DNA of 14,241 nt, taken from NCBI GenBank assembly GCA_934646965.1, contig CAKUEZ010000052.1:1-14241 (forward strand). The letters are read 5' to 3'. The notes under the pieces were generated by a model, which was not told where the DNA came from, did no database searches, and saw nothing but the letters and a program-made list of their open reading frames with translations. Source of the stretch: an uncultured Collinsella sp. (lineage in GTDB: Bacteria > Actinomycetota > Coriobacteriia > Coriobacteriales > Coriobacteriaceae). How positions within the stretch are numbered: position 1 is the first letter of the stretch; the number at the start of each line of letters is the position of its first letter. Below, in pieces: positions 14,213 to 14,241 of this stretch. Made by a program: the position numbers and the translations under genes.

Positions 14213-14237
14213 AATCGGGAATACGACTCCCGATTTT
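14211..14237. terminator. Symmetrical hairpin with A and T runs at the window edge
   Basis: AAAATCGGGA (14211-14220) is the exact reverse complement of TCCCGATTTT (14228-14237), with a 7-base loop. Both strands end in four T, the shape of a bidirectional terminator for genes beyond the window. It touches the -35 of the ATPase promoter, so an operator role is also possible. Confidence 0.55.
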
Positions 14238-14241
14238 CACT

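Noticed and set aside
14160..14240. GTG at 14240 as start of the DUF4143 ATPase
   Set aside because: It lies beyond the predicted transcription start and next to a hairpin. The family N-terminus and a GGGAGG site fit the GTG at 14159.
1..14241. CRISPR arrays, tRNA or rRNA genes, insertion sequences, phage genes
   Set aside because: No regularly spaced direct repeats, cloverleaf-like segments, transposase or integrase motifs were seen on either strand.

Overview
The window looks like a chromosomal segment from a GC-rich actinobacterium, most probably a Coriobacteriia gut anaerobe close to Collinsella. This is an inference. It rests on GC-rich codon use, the Coriobacteriia/Clostridia-type second type II topoisomerase, an LAxTG-type wall-sorting signal, and several protein families I recall from gut Actinomycetota and Bacillota. 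No ribosomal or taxonomic marker gene is present.

Layout. (1) 2-2503 (+): the 3' part of a large surface protein ending in a Gly/Ser stalk, an LAGTG sorting signal and a membrane anchor. (2) 2595-3418 (-): a two-gene operon of a small Xre-type repressor and a four-helix membrane protein (DUF6773-like). A near-consensus promoter drives it, and four copies of an ACAGA/TCTGT motif surround that promoter. (3) 3683-4874 (+): two overlapping genes of unknown function matching DUF6323 and DUF6179. (4) 4963-5985 (-): a two-domain lipoprotein. (5) 6331-8151 (+): a 606-residue cytoplasmic protein with a DUF3825-like C-terminal half, preceded by two copies of a roughly 95-residue module. (6) 8197-8514: an AT-richer gap with a 14-bp perfect inverted repeat and a second interrupted dyad. 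(7) 8515-12798 (+): a ParE/GyrB-like and a ParC/GyrA-like subunit, 45 bases apart, forming a complete ATP-dependent type II topoisomerase. (8) 12951-14159 (-): an AAA ATPase with a DUF4143 domain, from its own near-consensus promoter.

How the parts work together. The two topoisomerase genes clearly make one enzyme. It lacks a recognisable GyrA box, so decatenation/relaxation (topoisomerase IV-like) is more likely than supercoiling. It has Ala and Glu at the two main quinolone-contact positions. The repressor and membrane protein form a self-regulated unit. The DUF6323/DUF6179 pair is translationally coupled and of unknown role. The other genes look like independent units separated by strong hairpin terminators.

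No tRNA, rRNA, CRISPR array, insertion sequence or clear phage gene was seen. Several real starts lie well inside the longest open frames (3418, 3683, 5985, 6331, 8515, 14159). They were chosen from ribosome-binding sites, promoters or signal peptides.
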